Assembly (NCBI GenBank): GCA_023957315.1
Contig: JAMLHE010000001.1
Location: 62,001-126,000 of the forward strand
Origin: Candidatus Kapaibacterium sp.
GTDB taxonomy: Bacteria; Bacteroidota; Ignavibacteria; Kapaibacteriales; UBA2268
Direction: 5' to 3'
DNA: 64,000 nt
The notes under the pieces were generated by a model, which was given only the letters and a program-made list of their open reading frames with translations, did no database searches and was not told the DNA's origin. Shown piece after piece: positions 38,437 through 48,256 of the stretch; position 1 is the first letter of the stretch, and each line of letters begins with the position of its first letter. Both the position numbers and the translations under genes were made by a program.

Positions 38437-39147
38437 TCAATTAAAATTTGTTTTCAATAGCAACCACTCAATCTCCGATACATTCCTGTCAGAGCCAATT
38501 CGCTTGGCAAAATTTTCAATATGCTTATTGTTTCGCCCTTCAGAAATTATCTGAGCCTCAAATCTAACATTCCCCGATTGTTCATCACGCGTGCTTCTGA
38601 GCGATTGCAATTGCAAATCATTTTCGGAAATCGCCTCTATTATCATTGGTCTGATTTGCGATTCAGCTTCAATATGGCAACTGATTTTCATTGAATAATG
38701 CGAATCGAGATAATCTTCATTCGTATGTTTATCTTTTCGACGACTTAAATAGTTCGCCAAGGGACGCAAGATTATCAGCGTTAAAACCACAGCGAAAGCT
38801 GTAATAATTCCATATGTGTACAATCCTGCACCTACCAAAGCGCCAACTGCTGCCGAGCACCATATAGTCGCAGCGGTATTAAGCCCTTGAACGTTTGCAC
38901 CTTCGCGAATAATTACACCTGCTCCCAGAAAGCCGATACCTGTTACGATTTGCCCTGCCACTCGAGAAGGGTCGCCGGTATCGCCTGTCAAAGCATGCGA
39001 CAGCATTACAAAAGCTGCAGAACCAATCGCAACCAATGTGTTGGTTCTCAGTCCGGCACTTTTTTGCCTATACTGCCGCTCGAATCCAATCATTCCACCG
39101 AGGAAGAATGCAATCCCAATTCGCAAAGTATATTCCCACACTTCCAT
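38437..39147 (-). CDS. MgtC/SapB-family membrane protein
   Basis: The 236-residue protein has the MgtC membrane domain: IGIAFFLGGMIGFERQ, then LRTNTLVAIGSAAF and VAGQIVTGIGFLGAGVIIREG, and a C-terminal soluble ACT-like domain. MgtC proteins affect magnesium or ATP homeostasis; some members of this family are putative transporters of unknown substrate. The ATG at 39,147 is chosen; the frame extends to TTG 39,159. It is the last gene of the leftward hflX-mfd-tsaB-purB-reductase run. The C-terminal domain contains HIEAESQIRPMIIEAI. Confidence 0.82.
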   Translation of the reverse strand: MEVWEYTLRIGIAFFLGGMIGFERQYRQKSAGLRTNTLVAIGSAAFVMLSHALTGDTGDPSRVAGQIVTGIGFLGAGVIIREGANVQGLNTAATIWCSAAVGALVGAGLYTYGIITAFAVVLTLIILRPLANYLSRRKDKHTNEDYLDSHYSMKISCHIEAESQIRPMIIEAISENDLQLQSLRSTRDEQSGNVRFEAQIISEGRNNKHIENFAKRIGSDRNVSEIEWLLLKTNFN

Positions 39148-39175
39148 ATCGAACACCAATCTATTGTAAAAAATT

Positions 39176-40207
39176 TTATGAAATTTTCAATACAATTTTT
39201 CCGACGTAATTCCCGCTTTCCAATAGGCGATGAGCATCGGCAGCATCTTTCAAATCAATGACTTGATGAATGTGCGATTTGATTTGACCTTGATTTTTCA
39301 TCTCCACAAATTCTACGAATTCATTCATCGGTCCCAAGAAAATGCCTCTCAAGTTGAGATGACGGAAATAGAATTGTTGATAATGCAATTTAACTTCCAT
39401 GCCTGTCAACATTCCACAAGCTACGATAGTTCCATTCTTGCGAACGAGCGAGAAACTTTTGTCAAAAGTTGCCGGACCGACGTAATCAATCAACAAATCA
39501 ACTCCTTTGGGAGCGAATTTGCGTGTTTCGGCAACAACGTCGTCTTCGTGATGATTAAGCACTAAATCAGCACCCAAGCTCTCAAGGACACTTTTTTTCT
39601 CATTTTTGCCAACGGTTGCGATTACTTTTGCACCTTTTTGTTTAGCTAATTGAACCGCAAATGTGCCCAAGCCACCTGAACCGCCCCAAATGAAAAATAC
39701 ATCATCGGACTTGAGGTCAACAGTTCCGAAAATTGCATGATATGCTGTCAATCCCGCAATAGGCAATGCCGCAGCTTCTTCAAAAGATACATTGTCGGAA
39801 ATTTTGACTAAATTTTCTTCAGGAACTGCGATATATTCGGCATAGGCGCCATGGCGTTGCATTCCGAAAAATTGCCAACCGTCATTCAAGAAGGTGTTTT
39901 CACCGTAGTGTGGGTCGCGTTCTTCGGGCAATTTAATAGGATAAACGACAACTCTATCCCCCACTTCAAATTTGTCCGAATTTTTTGCAGTTTGCTCCAC
40001 AACGCCTGCCATATCACCTCCGAGAATGTGAGGCATCGGTATAGTTTGCCCGGGATATCCCTTCCGAACAACAGTGTCAACGCGATTTAACGAGACAGCG
40101 TGAACTTTGAGCAAAACTTCATTGTCCGCCGGAGTCGGTGTCGGGAAATCTTCCGTGTATTGCAGTACATCTGCTGAACCATGTTCATTTATTATAACAG
40201 CTTTCAT
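39176..40207 (-). CDS. Quinone-oxidoreductase-like MDR-superfamily reductase
   Basis: The 343-residue medium-chain dehydrogenase/reductase starts MKAVIINEHGSADVLQY and has the GroES-like fold, followed by the Rossmann motif GGSGGLGTFAVQLAKQKGAKVIATVG. It lacks the catalytic zinc ligands pattern of alcohol dehydrogenases, so a zinc-free quinone or enone reductase using NADPH is most likely. A conserved LGGDMAGVVE segment is present. The substrate is unknown. It lies 14 bases downstream of purB on the same strand. Confidence 0.85.
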   Translation of the reverse strand: MKAVIINEHGSADVLQYTEDFPTPTPADNEVLLKVHAVSLNRVDTVVRKGYPGQTIPMPHILGGDMAGVVEQTAKNSDKFEVGDRVVVYPIKLPEERDPHYGENTFLNDGWQFFGMQRHGAYAEYIAVPEENLVKISDNVSFEEAAALPIAGLTAYHAIFGTVDLKSDDVFFIWGGSGGLGTFAVQLAKQKGAKVIATVGKNEKKSVLESLGADLVLNHHEDDVVAETRKFAPKGVDLLIDYVGPATFDKSFSLVRKNGTIVACGMLTGMEVKLHYQQFYFRHLNLRGIFLGPMNEFVEFVEMKNQGQIKSHIHQVIDLKDAADAHRLLESGNYVGKIVLKIS

Positions 40208-40221
40208 ATTTTATCCTTATT

Positions 40222-41514
40222 TTATAATCCACATCTTTTAAAAATATAATCTACGCTCTCGAAAACCTTGTCGTAGCTTAGTAATTTGCTTAATTCTTCA
40301 GCCGTAATATTTTGCATCAATTCGGCATCTTCAATGAGTGATTCGTAGAACGGTTTCTTCTCATCCCAAGTTCTCATGGCGCATCGCTGTACAATTTCAT
40401 ATGCCTTTTGGCGTGGAAATCCGCGTCGAGCAAGCTCAAGTAATACTTTTTGGGAATGAATCAATCCAAATGTCAAATTCAAATTATCCAACATCCTTTC
40501 CGGATATACGACGAGATTACCCAGCAGCTTTGATGTCCGTTGGATGATATAATCAAGTGTAACAGTTGCATCAGGGAAAATATTTCGTTCTACGCTACTG
40601 TGCGAAATGTCGCGTTCGTGCCAAAGTGCATTATTTTCCATCGCTGCTATTGCATATGACCTGATTAAACGAGCTTGCCCGCAAATATTTTCTGAGGCTA
40701 TCGGGTTGCGTTTGTGCGGCATTGCGGAACTGCCTTTTTGCCCTTTCGAGAAAAATTCCTCAGCTTCACGCACTTCAGTTCTTTGCAAATGTCTGATTTC
40801 GACACCGATTTTTTCTAATGTTGTGGCAATTACAGCTAAAGTTGCGATGAAAAAGGCATGAGAATCGCGCTGAATCACTTGCGATGATGCATTGACAGGC
40901 TTCAGCCCGAGTTTTTCGCATACATATTCTTCCACTTCCGGTGATAAATGCTCGTATGTGCCGACTGCACCGCTAATCATACCGTAGCGGCAGTCTTCGA
41001 GTGCATGTTTAAGGCGCTCGATGTTGCGTTTATTCTCATCATACCAAATTGCAATTTTCATCCCGAAAGTCATAGCTTCGGCATGAATGCCATGGCTTCG
41101 ACCAACGCAAACAGTATGCTTGTACTCGCGCGCTTTGATTGCCAGCACTTCGGAAAGCACGTTTAAATCTTCAAGCAAGATGTCTCCGGCGTCTTTTATC
41201 TGCACTGCAAGACAAGTATCCAATACGTCGCTGGAAGTCATCCCAACGTGCATATAAGCCGATTTATCGCCTATGTACTCTTCGACATTAGTAAGGAATG
41301 CAATTATATCGTGCTTGGTGGTTTCTTCGATTTTGTTAATCCGCTCAATGTCAATTTTTGCGTTTTCGCGAATAAATTTTGCAGCTTCTTTTGGAATTAT
41401 TCCTAATTCTGCTTGGGCTTCGCAAGCTAAAATTTCGATTTCGAGCCAAATTGCATATTTCGTTTCGTCAGTCCAAATTTTGCCCATTTGGGGCAATGTA
41501 TATCGTGCTATCAT
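40222..41514 (-). CDS. purB: Adenylosuccinate lyase
   Basis: The 430-residue fumarase/aspartase superfamily enzyme acts twice in purine synthesis, releasing fumarate from SAICAR and adenylosuccinate. The signature loop is GSSAMPHKRNPIASE, with the catalytic serine in it. The histidine motif (MTSSDVLDTCL, GRSHGIHAEAMTFG) is normal. The N terminus starts MIARYTLPQM. It lies in the leftward cluster between tsaB and the reductase. Length and motifs are normal, and there is no sign of a nearby purine operon. Confidence 0.96.
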   Translation of the reverse strand: MIARYTLPQMGKIWTDETKYAIWLEIEILACEAQAELGIIPKEAAKFIRENAKIDIERINKIEETTKHDIIAFLTNVEEYIGDKSAYMHVGMTSSDVLDTCLAVQIKDAGDILLEDLNVLSEVLAIKAREYKHTVCVGRSHGIHAEAMTFGMKIAIWYDENKRNIERLKHALEDCRYGMISGAVGTYEHLSPEVEEYVCEKLGLKPVNASSQVIQRDSHAFFIATLAVIATTLEKIGVEIRHLQRTEVREAEEFFSKGQKGSSAMPHKRNPIASENICGQARLIRSYAIAAMENNALWHERDISHSSVERNIFPDATVTLDYIIQRTSKLLGNLVVYPERMLDNLNLTFGLIHSQKVLLELARRGFPRQKAYEIVQRCAMRTWDEKKPFYESLIEDAELMQNITAEELSKLLSYDKVFESVDYIFKRCGL

Positions 41515-41568
41515 TTAATTTAATCCAATAATTTTTATTCTAATTCATTTTTCAAAAATACACAAATA

Positions 41569-42240
41569 TCAAATATTCAATTTTTTAGTGGCTGTTTTGG
41601 GTATGAATTCGCTGACATAAATCGGTTCGAATGTTTCTATTTCGGCAAATTCTTCATTGGCAATCATTTGTAGTGCATAATTGCAGATTATTTTCGAATT
41701 TGGGAAAATGCTCGTTGCCGATAAATTCAATTCTTCGGGAATAATCCCACAGATGAAATCACCCTCAGAAATAATATTTTGGAAAATTTCGTAATTTTCG
41801 AACTCAATATCGCCCAAAGGGTTTGAATCTAAATCAAAAAGTTGAAAATATACCTGCTCTTTGTGCGAAGGAAGCACGCTGATTAAACGTTTGTGCTCGC
41901 TTTTTAAATGTGATTTAGCTTCGAGAGCAATGGCTTGCAAGGTTGGCACTGCGAGAATTTTAATCTCCGAGCCGAAACAAAGCCCTTTTGCAAATGCTGC
42001 CCCAATCCGCAATCCTGTGAATGAACCCGGACCCGCTGACAAAGCTACATAATTCAGCTTTGAAAAATCACCCCTTAGATGGTCGATTATTAGCCTTTGG
42101 GCATAGAGTGCGAGCAATTTGTCATGTGCATTCGATGAATAGCAGCTATACTCGGCAATTACATCATTTCCGAATGATAATGCCACGGAAAGCGTTCTCT
42201 GGGAGGTTTCGAGAGTCAATATTACTTCATTATTTTTCAT
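41569..42240 (-). CDS. tsaB: tRNA threonylcarbamoyladenosine biosynthesis protein TsaB
   Basis: The 223-residue ASKHA-fold protein partners with TsaD and TsaE in t6A37 modification of ANN-decoding tRNAs. The N-terminal ILTLETSQRTLSVAL and the central SAGPGSFTGLRIGAAFAKGL are characteristic of TsaB. It begins 5 bases downstream of the mfd stop, so it is probably in the same transcript. TsaB is usually proteolytically labile and lacks its own catalysis; it acts with TsaD, which is not in this window. Confidence 0.92.
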   Translation of the reverse strand: MKNNEVILTLETSQRTLSVALSFGNDVIAEYSCYSSNAHDKLLALYAQRLIIDHLRGDFSKLNYVALSAGPGSFTGLRIGAAFAKGLCFGSEIKILAVPTLQAIALEAKSHLKSEHKRLISVLPSHKEQVYFQLFDLDSNPLGDIEFENYEIFQNIISEGDFICGIIPEELNLSATSIFPNSKIICNYALQMIANEEFAEIETFEPIYVSEFIPKTATKKLNI

Positions 42241-42245
42241 ATTCG

Positions 42246-45200
42246 TTACAAGGTTTCTAATGTTTTTTTAATTTTCCACAAAAATTCAATTGCATTGTCT
42301 CGCGAATCAATCATAACTTCAAGTGTCAGACGGTCTTTTGTTTGGTTCAATTTGCAATCATCTAAACTATTGATATAATCAATCACAACCGAGAAAGCAT
42401 TTTCATAATAATAAGTGTCATCATTTGGAGGAAATTCGCAAATAAGTTTCTGCCCCTTTTGAATGATACGCGAAAAGCCCGAACCAATTGCAGCGATTCG
42501 CAATTTAACTGCGTAAATCAATTCATTTGCTTGTTTGGGCAATTTACCGTATCTATCGGTGATTTCACGGACTAAATCTTGCAATTCACCATTATTTTTC
42601 AAATTATATAATTTCTTGTAATATGAGAACCTATCGGTATCGCGTTTGATGTAATCTTCGGGGAAGAAGGCGTCTGAATCAATTTCGATAGCAATATCTT
42701 GCGTATAAAATTTGGGTTTCTCTGCCCTATCGCCAAAAATATCCGAAAATTCTTCATATTTCAATTCTGTGACTGCTTCGTCCAAAACTTTCTGGAAAAG
42801 CTCGAACCCGATGTCAATGATAAATCCTGATTGCTCGGCGCCCAAGAGATTTCCTGCTCCACGAATTTCAAGGTCGCGAAGAGCGAGTTTCAAGCCGCTC
42901 CCTAGTTCGGAAAATTCTTCGATCGCTTGAAGTCGCCTCAATGCGTTCAGAGGCAATTTGTACGAATTCGGTATGATTAAATAGCAATAAGCCTGTTTGT
43001 TGGTTCTGCCGACTCTACCGCGTAATTGGTAGAGCTCAGCCATCCCGAAATTTTGCGCCCTATTGATGATTATCGTATTCGCATTTGGAATGTCTATGCC
43101 TGATTCGATTATTTTGGTCGAAACAAGCACATCGTACTTGCCTTCGATGAAGGATTCCATAATATTTTCGAGGTCGGCGGGCTTCATTTGCCCATTTGCT
43201 GAAGCAAATCGGAGATTTGGCATCAACATATTCATGTGGATTTTGAGCTTATCGAGGTCTTCGATTCGGTCCGACACGAAAAAGACTTGTCCGCCTCTTT
43301 CGACTTCCTTCTTAATGTGCTGCGTCACGATTTCATCATTCCACTCAATAATTTCTGTACTTACCGGAACGCGGTTTCTGGGCGGAGTTTCGATTGTGCT
43401 CAAATCTCGAGCTCCCATCAAGGAAAAATTCAGTGTCCTCGGAATCGGCGTTGCAGTCAGTGTCAAAGTATCCACCGCCGAGCGAAACTGACGTAGCTTC
43501 TCTTTTGCCGAAACCCCGAAGCGATGCTCTTCGTCTATAATCAACAAACCCAAATCGCGAAATTGAATATCTTTGCTCAAAAGTCGGTGTGTACCAATCA
43601 ATATGTCTATTTTTCCATCAGAATTTTTCGCTACGATGTCCTTTTGTTGAGATGCACTCCGAAAACGCGAAATAACCTCCACATTTACGGGATATTTGGC
43701 TAATCGGTCGCGGAATGACATAAAATGCTGTTGTGCAAGAATGGTTGTAGGCACTAAAACTGCCACTTGTTTGCCAGATTGCACAGCTTTGAATGCTGCT
43801 CGGATAGCGACTTCAGTCTTACCGAAGCCGACATCGCCGCAAATCAGCCTGTCCATCGGCGAATCATTTTCCATATCCACTTTTAATTCTGCAGTAGCGC
43901 GTGCTTGGTCGGGCGTATCTTCGTAGATGAATGATGCCTCGAATTCCTTCTGCCATAAACTGTCTTCGGGATATGCGTATCCTTTTTCGGATTTGCGTTT
44001 TGCATATAATTTTATCAAATCCCGAGCAATATCTTTGAGCCGCTTTTTGGTTTTGGCTTTTTTCCGGTTCCAATCGGCGGAGCCAAGTTTGGATAGCACG
44101 GGCATTACGCCTTCTCGGGCTGCATATTTGCTGATTTTGGCGATATAATTCAAATTGACATAGAGCACATCTTCATCTGCGAAAAGCAATTTGGCGCAAT
44201 CTTGCATCGAACCGCCCATACTCACTTGGCGGAATCCGTCAAATACTGCGATGCCTTTGTCCTCATGGACAACGTAGTCGCCGATTTGTAAATCCTGCAA
44301 CTCTTTCAAAGTAATGCTCGTCGAACCCGTAGCTTTACGAGTATCGCGGACTCTGTTTCGCTCAAAAACTTGATGCTCGGTGAAACACGCAATTTTCAAA
44401 TCATCCCAAATGAAGCCTTCGGAAAATGTGCTGTCGAATAGTCTGATTGCCTTGAAAGTGATGTTTTTAATTATTTCCGGCGAATATTCGAAATCGGCAA
44501 AATCAATTTCACCAAGGGATTTCTCGATTATTTCTTTAAATCGGTTTAAGTGAATGTCGCCATCAGCACAAAATAATATCTTGTAATCATTCACGGCAAG
44601 CCTTGTCAGTTCCTTTATTAAGATGCTGACTGATGCTTTTACCGAAGGTTGCGAAGTGGATTTTACTTTGTAAACTGATTTTTCGAGCGGATTGACCTCA
44701 ATTATTCTAAATTTTTCGAGCTTTTGTTTAGTGCTATCGTCAAATTCTAAAGAATCGGGATGATATAAAATGATAATAGTATCATTGGGTAAATAATCAA
44801 AAATATCGAACTCGAATTGCTCATCATCCGAATTGTACAATCCCGCAATGAATTCGATTTGCTCCAAATCGCGGATGCTGCGTTGCGAAAGTATATCGAA
44901 TTCGCGAAGTGATTCGATTTCATCGCCCCAAAATTCAATTCTATATGGATTATTTGCCCCAACGGGGTACAAATCCACAATCCCACCACGAATCGAAATA
45001 TCACCCGGAACAGCGACGTAATCGCGTCTTTCAAATCCGTTCAAAATCAACGATTTGACAAATTCATCAAAATCTAATTTCAAATCTTTAGTTAGAATTT
45101 TTTTATCGCTATGAAGTTTTTGCGGATTCGGCAAGGATGTCATCAAAGTTTCATCTGTGGCAACAAGTGCTCGCGGGTCGGAACTGAAATTTGTCAAACC

Positions 45201-45539
45201 CTCAATCATCCAATCTACTCGATTTTCCTTGTTGTCAATTTTTGTTCTCAAGGAGCGAGAAGGCTCTTTGAGTAGCGACACATTATTTTCGCCAAATAGG
45301 ATTTGCAAATCGTGGTAACGGTCTTCCGGTTTGGATTTATCGGATTCGATAACCAAAATATCATTTCCCGAATGCTCGCTCAAAGCTTTCACAAAAAAGG
45401 AGACAGATGAGCCGGCGAGCATTTTGACCGATGTCCGCTTTTTTTTGCTTTTTTCGAATTCTTTGAGTAAGTCTTTAAGTATAGGCTCTAAAATTGAGTA
45501 GCTTCTGCCGACCAAATCCTTGTAAGAAATTTTTTTCAA
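42246..45539 (-). CDS. mfd: Transcription-repair coupling factor
   Basis: The 1097-residue Mfd removes RNA polymerase stalled at lesions and recruits UvrA. Visible: a UvrB-like N-terminal region, the RNA-polymerase-interacting domain around LQIGDYVVHEDKGIAVFDGF, the Walker A box GDVGFGKTEVAIRAAFKAV, the Walker B box IIDEEHRFGV and helicase motif VI QLRGRVGRTNKQAYCY, then the TRCF domain. The start appears to be TTG at 45,539, overlapping the hflX stop by four bases (TTGA), so translation is coupled to hflX. Together with uvrC at 4.6 kb, the window encodes two excision-repair components. Confidence 0.96.
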   Translation of the reverse strand: MKKISYKDLVGRSYSILEPILKDLLKEFEKSKKKRTSVKMLAGSSVSFFVKALSEHSGNDILVIESDKSKPEDRYHDLQILFGENNVSLLKEPSRSLRTKIDNKENRVDWMIEGLTNFSSDPRALVATDETLMTSLPNPQKLHSDKKILTKDLKLDFDEFVKSLILNGFERRDYVAVPGDISIRGGIVDLYPVGANNPYRIEFWGDEIESLREFDILSQRSIRDLEQIEFIAGLYNSDDEQFEFDIFDYLPNDTIIILYHPDSLEFDDSTKQKLEKFRIIEVNPLEKSVYKVKSTSQPSVKASVSILIKELTRLAVNDYKILFCADGDIHLNRFKEIIEKSLGEIDFADFEYSPEIIKNITFKAIRLFDSTFSEGFIWDDLKIACFTEHQVFERNRVRDTRKATGSTSITLKELQDLQIGDYVVHEDKGIAVFDGFRQVSMGGSMQDCAKLLFADEDVLYVNLNYIAKISKYAAREGVMPVLSKLGSADWNRKKAKTKKRLKDIARDLIKLYAKRKSEKGYAYPEDSLWQKEFEASFIYEDTPDQARATAELKVDMENDSPMDRLICGDVGFGKTEVAIRAAFKAVQSGKQVAVLVPTTILAQQHFMSFRDRLAKYPVNVEVISRFRSASQQKDIVAKNSDGKIDILIGTHRLLSKDIQFRDLGLLIIDEEHRFGVSAKEKLRQFRSAVDTLTLTATPIPRTLNFSLMGARDLSTIETPPRNRVPVSTEIIEWNDEIVTQHIKKEVERGGQVFFVSDRIEDLDKLKIHMNMLMPNLRFASANGQMKPADLENIMESFIEGKYDVLVSTKIIESGIDIPNANTIIINRAQNFGMAELYQLRGRVGRTNKQAYCYLIIPNSYKLPLNALRRLQAIEEFSELGSGLKLALRDLEIRGAGNLLGAEQSGFIIDIGFELFQKVLDEAVTELKYEEFSDIFGDRAEKPKFYTQDIAIEIDSDAFFPEDYIKRDTDRFSYYKKLYNLKNNGELQDLVREITDRYGKLPKQANELIYAVKLRIAAIGSGFSRIIQKGQKLICEFPPNDDTYYYENAFSVVIDYINSLDDCKLNQTKDRLTLEVMIDSRDNAIEFLWKIKKTLETL

Positions 45540-46816
45540 TTCTCTTTCCGCGTGATAAACTTTTCAAATCTGCTTGTGAAATATTCCGTGTCGTCAGCAT
45601 GTACTTTCACTTTGTATTCAATTCCATGGTCTTTCTCTTCAGAATCAATCACATCCGCTACTTTATACAAGACTGAGAGCAAATTCATTTGGTCGTAGGG
45701 CAATACGAATTCGATTAATTTTGCCTTCAAAATATAGACTTCGAGCATTTTTTCCATCAAATTGCGAATGTTGATTCCACGCTCCGCTGAGATAAAAATC
45801 GAATCTTGGAATTCCTTTTCAATCGCTCTGAATCCGAGTGATTTATCAATCAAATCCAATTTGTTAAGCACGAGTATTGTCGGTTTGTCGGTGATTTTGA
45901 GAGATTCCAAAGTTTCTTCTACAACGGCAATATGGTCGCGGAAAAATGGATTCGATACATCTACAACGTGAATCAGCACGTCTGCCGATGAAGCTTCTGC
46001 CAAAGTACTCCGAAATGATGCAATCAGATGCGTTGGCAATTTGCGAATAAAGCCGACTGTATCTGATAGCAAGGCTTCTTGACCGGAAGTCATCGTGAAA
46101 TGGCGGACTGTTGTATCTAAAGTTGCGAATAATTTGTCCTCGATATAAACATCAGCAGTCGTGATAACGCGCATCAAAGTTGATTTACCGGCGTTCGTAT
46201 ATCCAACGAGAGCGAATCTCGGCATACCTGAGCGGTGTTTGCTCTGAACTTCACGCTGCTTATCAATATCCAAAAGCCGCTCTTTGAGTTGTTGGATTTT
46301 AGTTTTGATTATCCGCCTATCGGTTTCAATTTGGGTTTCGCCCGGACCTTTTGTACCGATTCCACCGAATTGTTTAGATAAGTGGGTCCACATTCTGGTC
46401 AATCGCGGCATCAGATATTGCATCTGTGCAAGTTCTACCTGAGTTTTGGCTTCGTTGGACCTTGCTCGTCGAGCGAAAATATCCAAAATCAGGGCGCTTC
46501 GGTCAATTACTTTGACTTCAAGCTCTTTTTCGAGATTTCTGGTTTGTATAGGCGCCAAATCATCATCGAAAATTACAAGTTTGATTTCATTCTCTTTGAT
46601 GTATTCTTTGATTTCTTCAACTTTTCCTTTGCCAAGATAGGTCCTGGCATTTGGATTCTGAAGCTCCTGTCTGAATGTTTCAGTTACTTCAGCACCCGCT
46701 GTGAGAGCCAAAAATGCCAATTCTTCGAGATGCTCGCGGGCTATTTCGCGGTCCGAACCTTTCAGTATCAATTGTACTGCTATTGCTTTTTCTGTAATTA
46801 TATTTGCTTGTGTCAA
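45536..46816 (-). CDS. hflX: GTPase HflX
   Basis: The 426-residue ribosome-associated GTPase rescues stalled or heat-damaged ribosomes. The N-terminal HflX domain has LEELAFLALTAGAEV and NPNARTYLGKGKVEEI. The G domain begins FALVGYTNAGKST, with the switch region LDTTVRHF, DTVGFIRKLP and the NKLD specificity motif. The frame remains open to 46,828, and no ATG is available near the N terminus; TTG at 46,816, six bases after GAGG, is the best start. Start assignment is uncertain by a few codons. It leads the leftward cluster and is coupled to mfd. Confidence 0.92.
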   Translation of the reverse strand: MTQANIITEKAIAVQLILKGSDREIAREHLEELAFLALTAGAEVTETFRQELQNPNARTYLGKGKVEEIKEYIKENEIKLVIFDDDLAPIQTRNLEKELEVKVIDRSALILDIFARRARSNEAKTQVELAQMQYLMPRLTRMWTHLSKQFGGIGTKGPGETQIETDRRIIKTKIQQLKERLLDIDKQREVQSKHRSGMPRFALVGYTNAGKSTLMRVITTADVYIEDKLFATLDTTVRHFTMTSGQEALLSDTVGFIRKLPTHLIASFRSTLAEASSADVLIHVVDVSNPFFRDHIAVVEETLESLKITDKPTILVLNKLDLIDKSLGFRAIEKEFQDSIFISAERGINIRNLMEKMLEVYILKAKLIEFVLPYDQMNLLSVLYKVADVIDSEEKDHGIEYKVKVHADDTEYFTSRFEKFITRKEN

Positions 46817-46884
46817 CAAATTCCTCAAATATATTCGTTAATGAATATGATAGATTGCAAAAGTATTAAGTAATAACGTATTTG

Positions 46885-47571
46885 ATGAAAAATTCTTTAC
46901 AGCCCGAATTTAAAGTTATACGTTCGAATCGTAAAAGCTTGGCTATTGAACTTGGTCATAACTCGATGAAAATCCGAGCACCTTACCAAATGAGCGATGC
47001 CGAAATTTCGTGTTTTATACTTGCGAAACAAGATTGGATTAGGGAAAAGCAACTTTTGCTAAGTAAGAAATCACCACCCAAACATCAGTTTGTGGAAGGT
47101 GAAAAGTTTTTGCTATATGGCGAAGAATACCCTCTAAAATTTGTTGAAAAACAGCCTTTTGCTCTCAAATTCGACGGAAAAGAATTTTTGCTCAACACTC
47201 GCGATATGCACCGCGCAATTTTGCTGTTCAAAGCTTGGTATATCAATCAAGCAAAATTTTCTTTCCCGAAAAGGGTAGAAGATTATGCGACTAAACATGG
47301 ATTCAACTACAAAACTGTCCGTATTTCGGATGCAGCGCGTCGTTGGGGTTCATGCTCGTCATCAGGTTCGATTAATCTGAATTGGCGGCTTATGCGGGCA
47401 ATGCCCGAAGTGATAGATTATGTTGTAATTCATGAATTAGCTCATACTAAACACATGGACCATTCCCGTCGCTTTTGGGCAGTAGTAGCCGATGTGATGC
47501 CAAATTATGCAAGCTATCGCAAATGGCTAAAAGAGCATGGTTACATGTTGGATTTTTTGGCGGAAAGTTAA
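46885..47571 (+). CDS. YgjP/SprT-like zinc metallopeptidase
   Basis: The 228-residue protein has the YgjP (WLM-like, DUF45) arrangement: a beta-rich N-terminal region, then ISDAARRWGSCSSSGSINLNWRL and the metal site VVIHELAHTKHMDHS (HExxH around residue 188) with a third ligand downstream. These proteins are predicted metalloproteases of unknown substrate, some linked to metal or DNA damage. It is divergent from hflX with a short intergenic gap. The ATG at 46,885 is chosen over a TTG one codon upstream. Confidence 0.9.
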   Translation: MKNSLQPEFKVIRSNRKSLAIELGHNSMKIRAPYQMSDAEISCFILAKQDWIREKQLLLSKKSPPKHQFVEGEKFLLYGEEYPLKFVEKQPFALKFDGKEFLLNTRDMHRAILLFKAWYINQAKFSFPKRVEDYATKHGFNYKTVRISDAARRWGSCSSSGSINLNWRLMRAMPEVIDYVVIHELAHTKHMDHSRRFWAVVADVMPNYASYRKWLKEHGYMLDFLAES

Positions 47572-47662
47572 TTTTTTGAATTATTTTTGTTAAAATTTAA
47601 TTTCTCGGTAACATTTTTGAAAATAATGTGTTTATATTATTGAAAGCGAAACAAGTAGGAAA

Positions 47663-48229
47663 ATGTTAAAAAGCGTAGATGAATATAGTGATACAGAATT
47701 GTTCTATATGTTGTGTGATGACAAGAAGACCGCTGAGAAAGCTTTTTCTGAACTATTCACACGACACTCATCTAAAGTTTATGCTTTCTGTAGAAGGTTC
47801 CTTGGCAACAAAGAAGAAGCACAAGACTTATTTCAAGAAACTTTTATAAAGTTTCATCAAAGTGCTGATAAAGATAGAGTCATGACAAATGTGTCGGCTT
47901 TTCTGGTAACTATCGCCCGAAATTTGTGCGTTAATTATAGAAGAAAAGACAAACCGGCAATTTCCTATGAAGATTATATGGCTCATAGCGACGATATGAC
48001 CGACGACAAAAATGAGTTACTTGAATTGGTGAAAAGTTCTTTGGAATTACTGCCTGATGAATATCGAGAGATTTTCATTCTTCGCGAATACGACGGAATG
48101 TCATATAACGAAATCGCTAAGATGATTAATCAACCTCTGAATACTGTAAAAGTACGAATTCATAGGGCAAAACAAAAAATGAGAGAAATTTTGCAGCCTT
48201 ATTTGGCTGAAATGTCTAAATACGAATAA
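47663..48229 (+). CDS. ECF-type RNA polymerase sigma factor
   Basis: The 188-residue sigma-70 family protein lacks regions 1 and 3. Region 2 has AFSELFTRHSSKVYAFCRRFLG and the RNA-binding core DLFQETFIKFHQ, and region 4 has LPDEYREIFILREYDGMSYNEIAKMI and the DNA-binding helix LNTVKVRIHRAKQKM. A ribosome binding site AGGA precedes the ATG. It is followed 27 bases later by its probable anti-sigma partner. Upstream, GGTAAC at 47,607 resembles the AAC-containing -35 element of ECF promoters, so autoregulation is plausible. Confidence 0.9.
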   Translation: MLKSVDEYSDTELFYMLCDDKKTAEKAFSELFTRHSSKVYAFCRRFLGNKEEAQDLFQETFIKFHQSADKDRVMTNVSAFLVTIARNLCVNYRRKDKPAISYEDYMAHSDDMTDDKNELLELVKSSLELLPDEYREIFILREYDGMSYNEIAKMINQPLNTVKVRIHRAKQKMREILQPYLAEMSKYE

Positions 48230-48256
48230 AATAAATATTATAAATTCTTGATTGAT

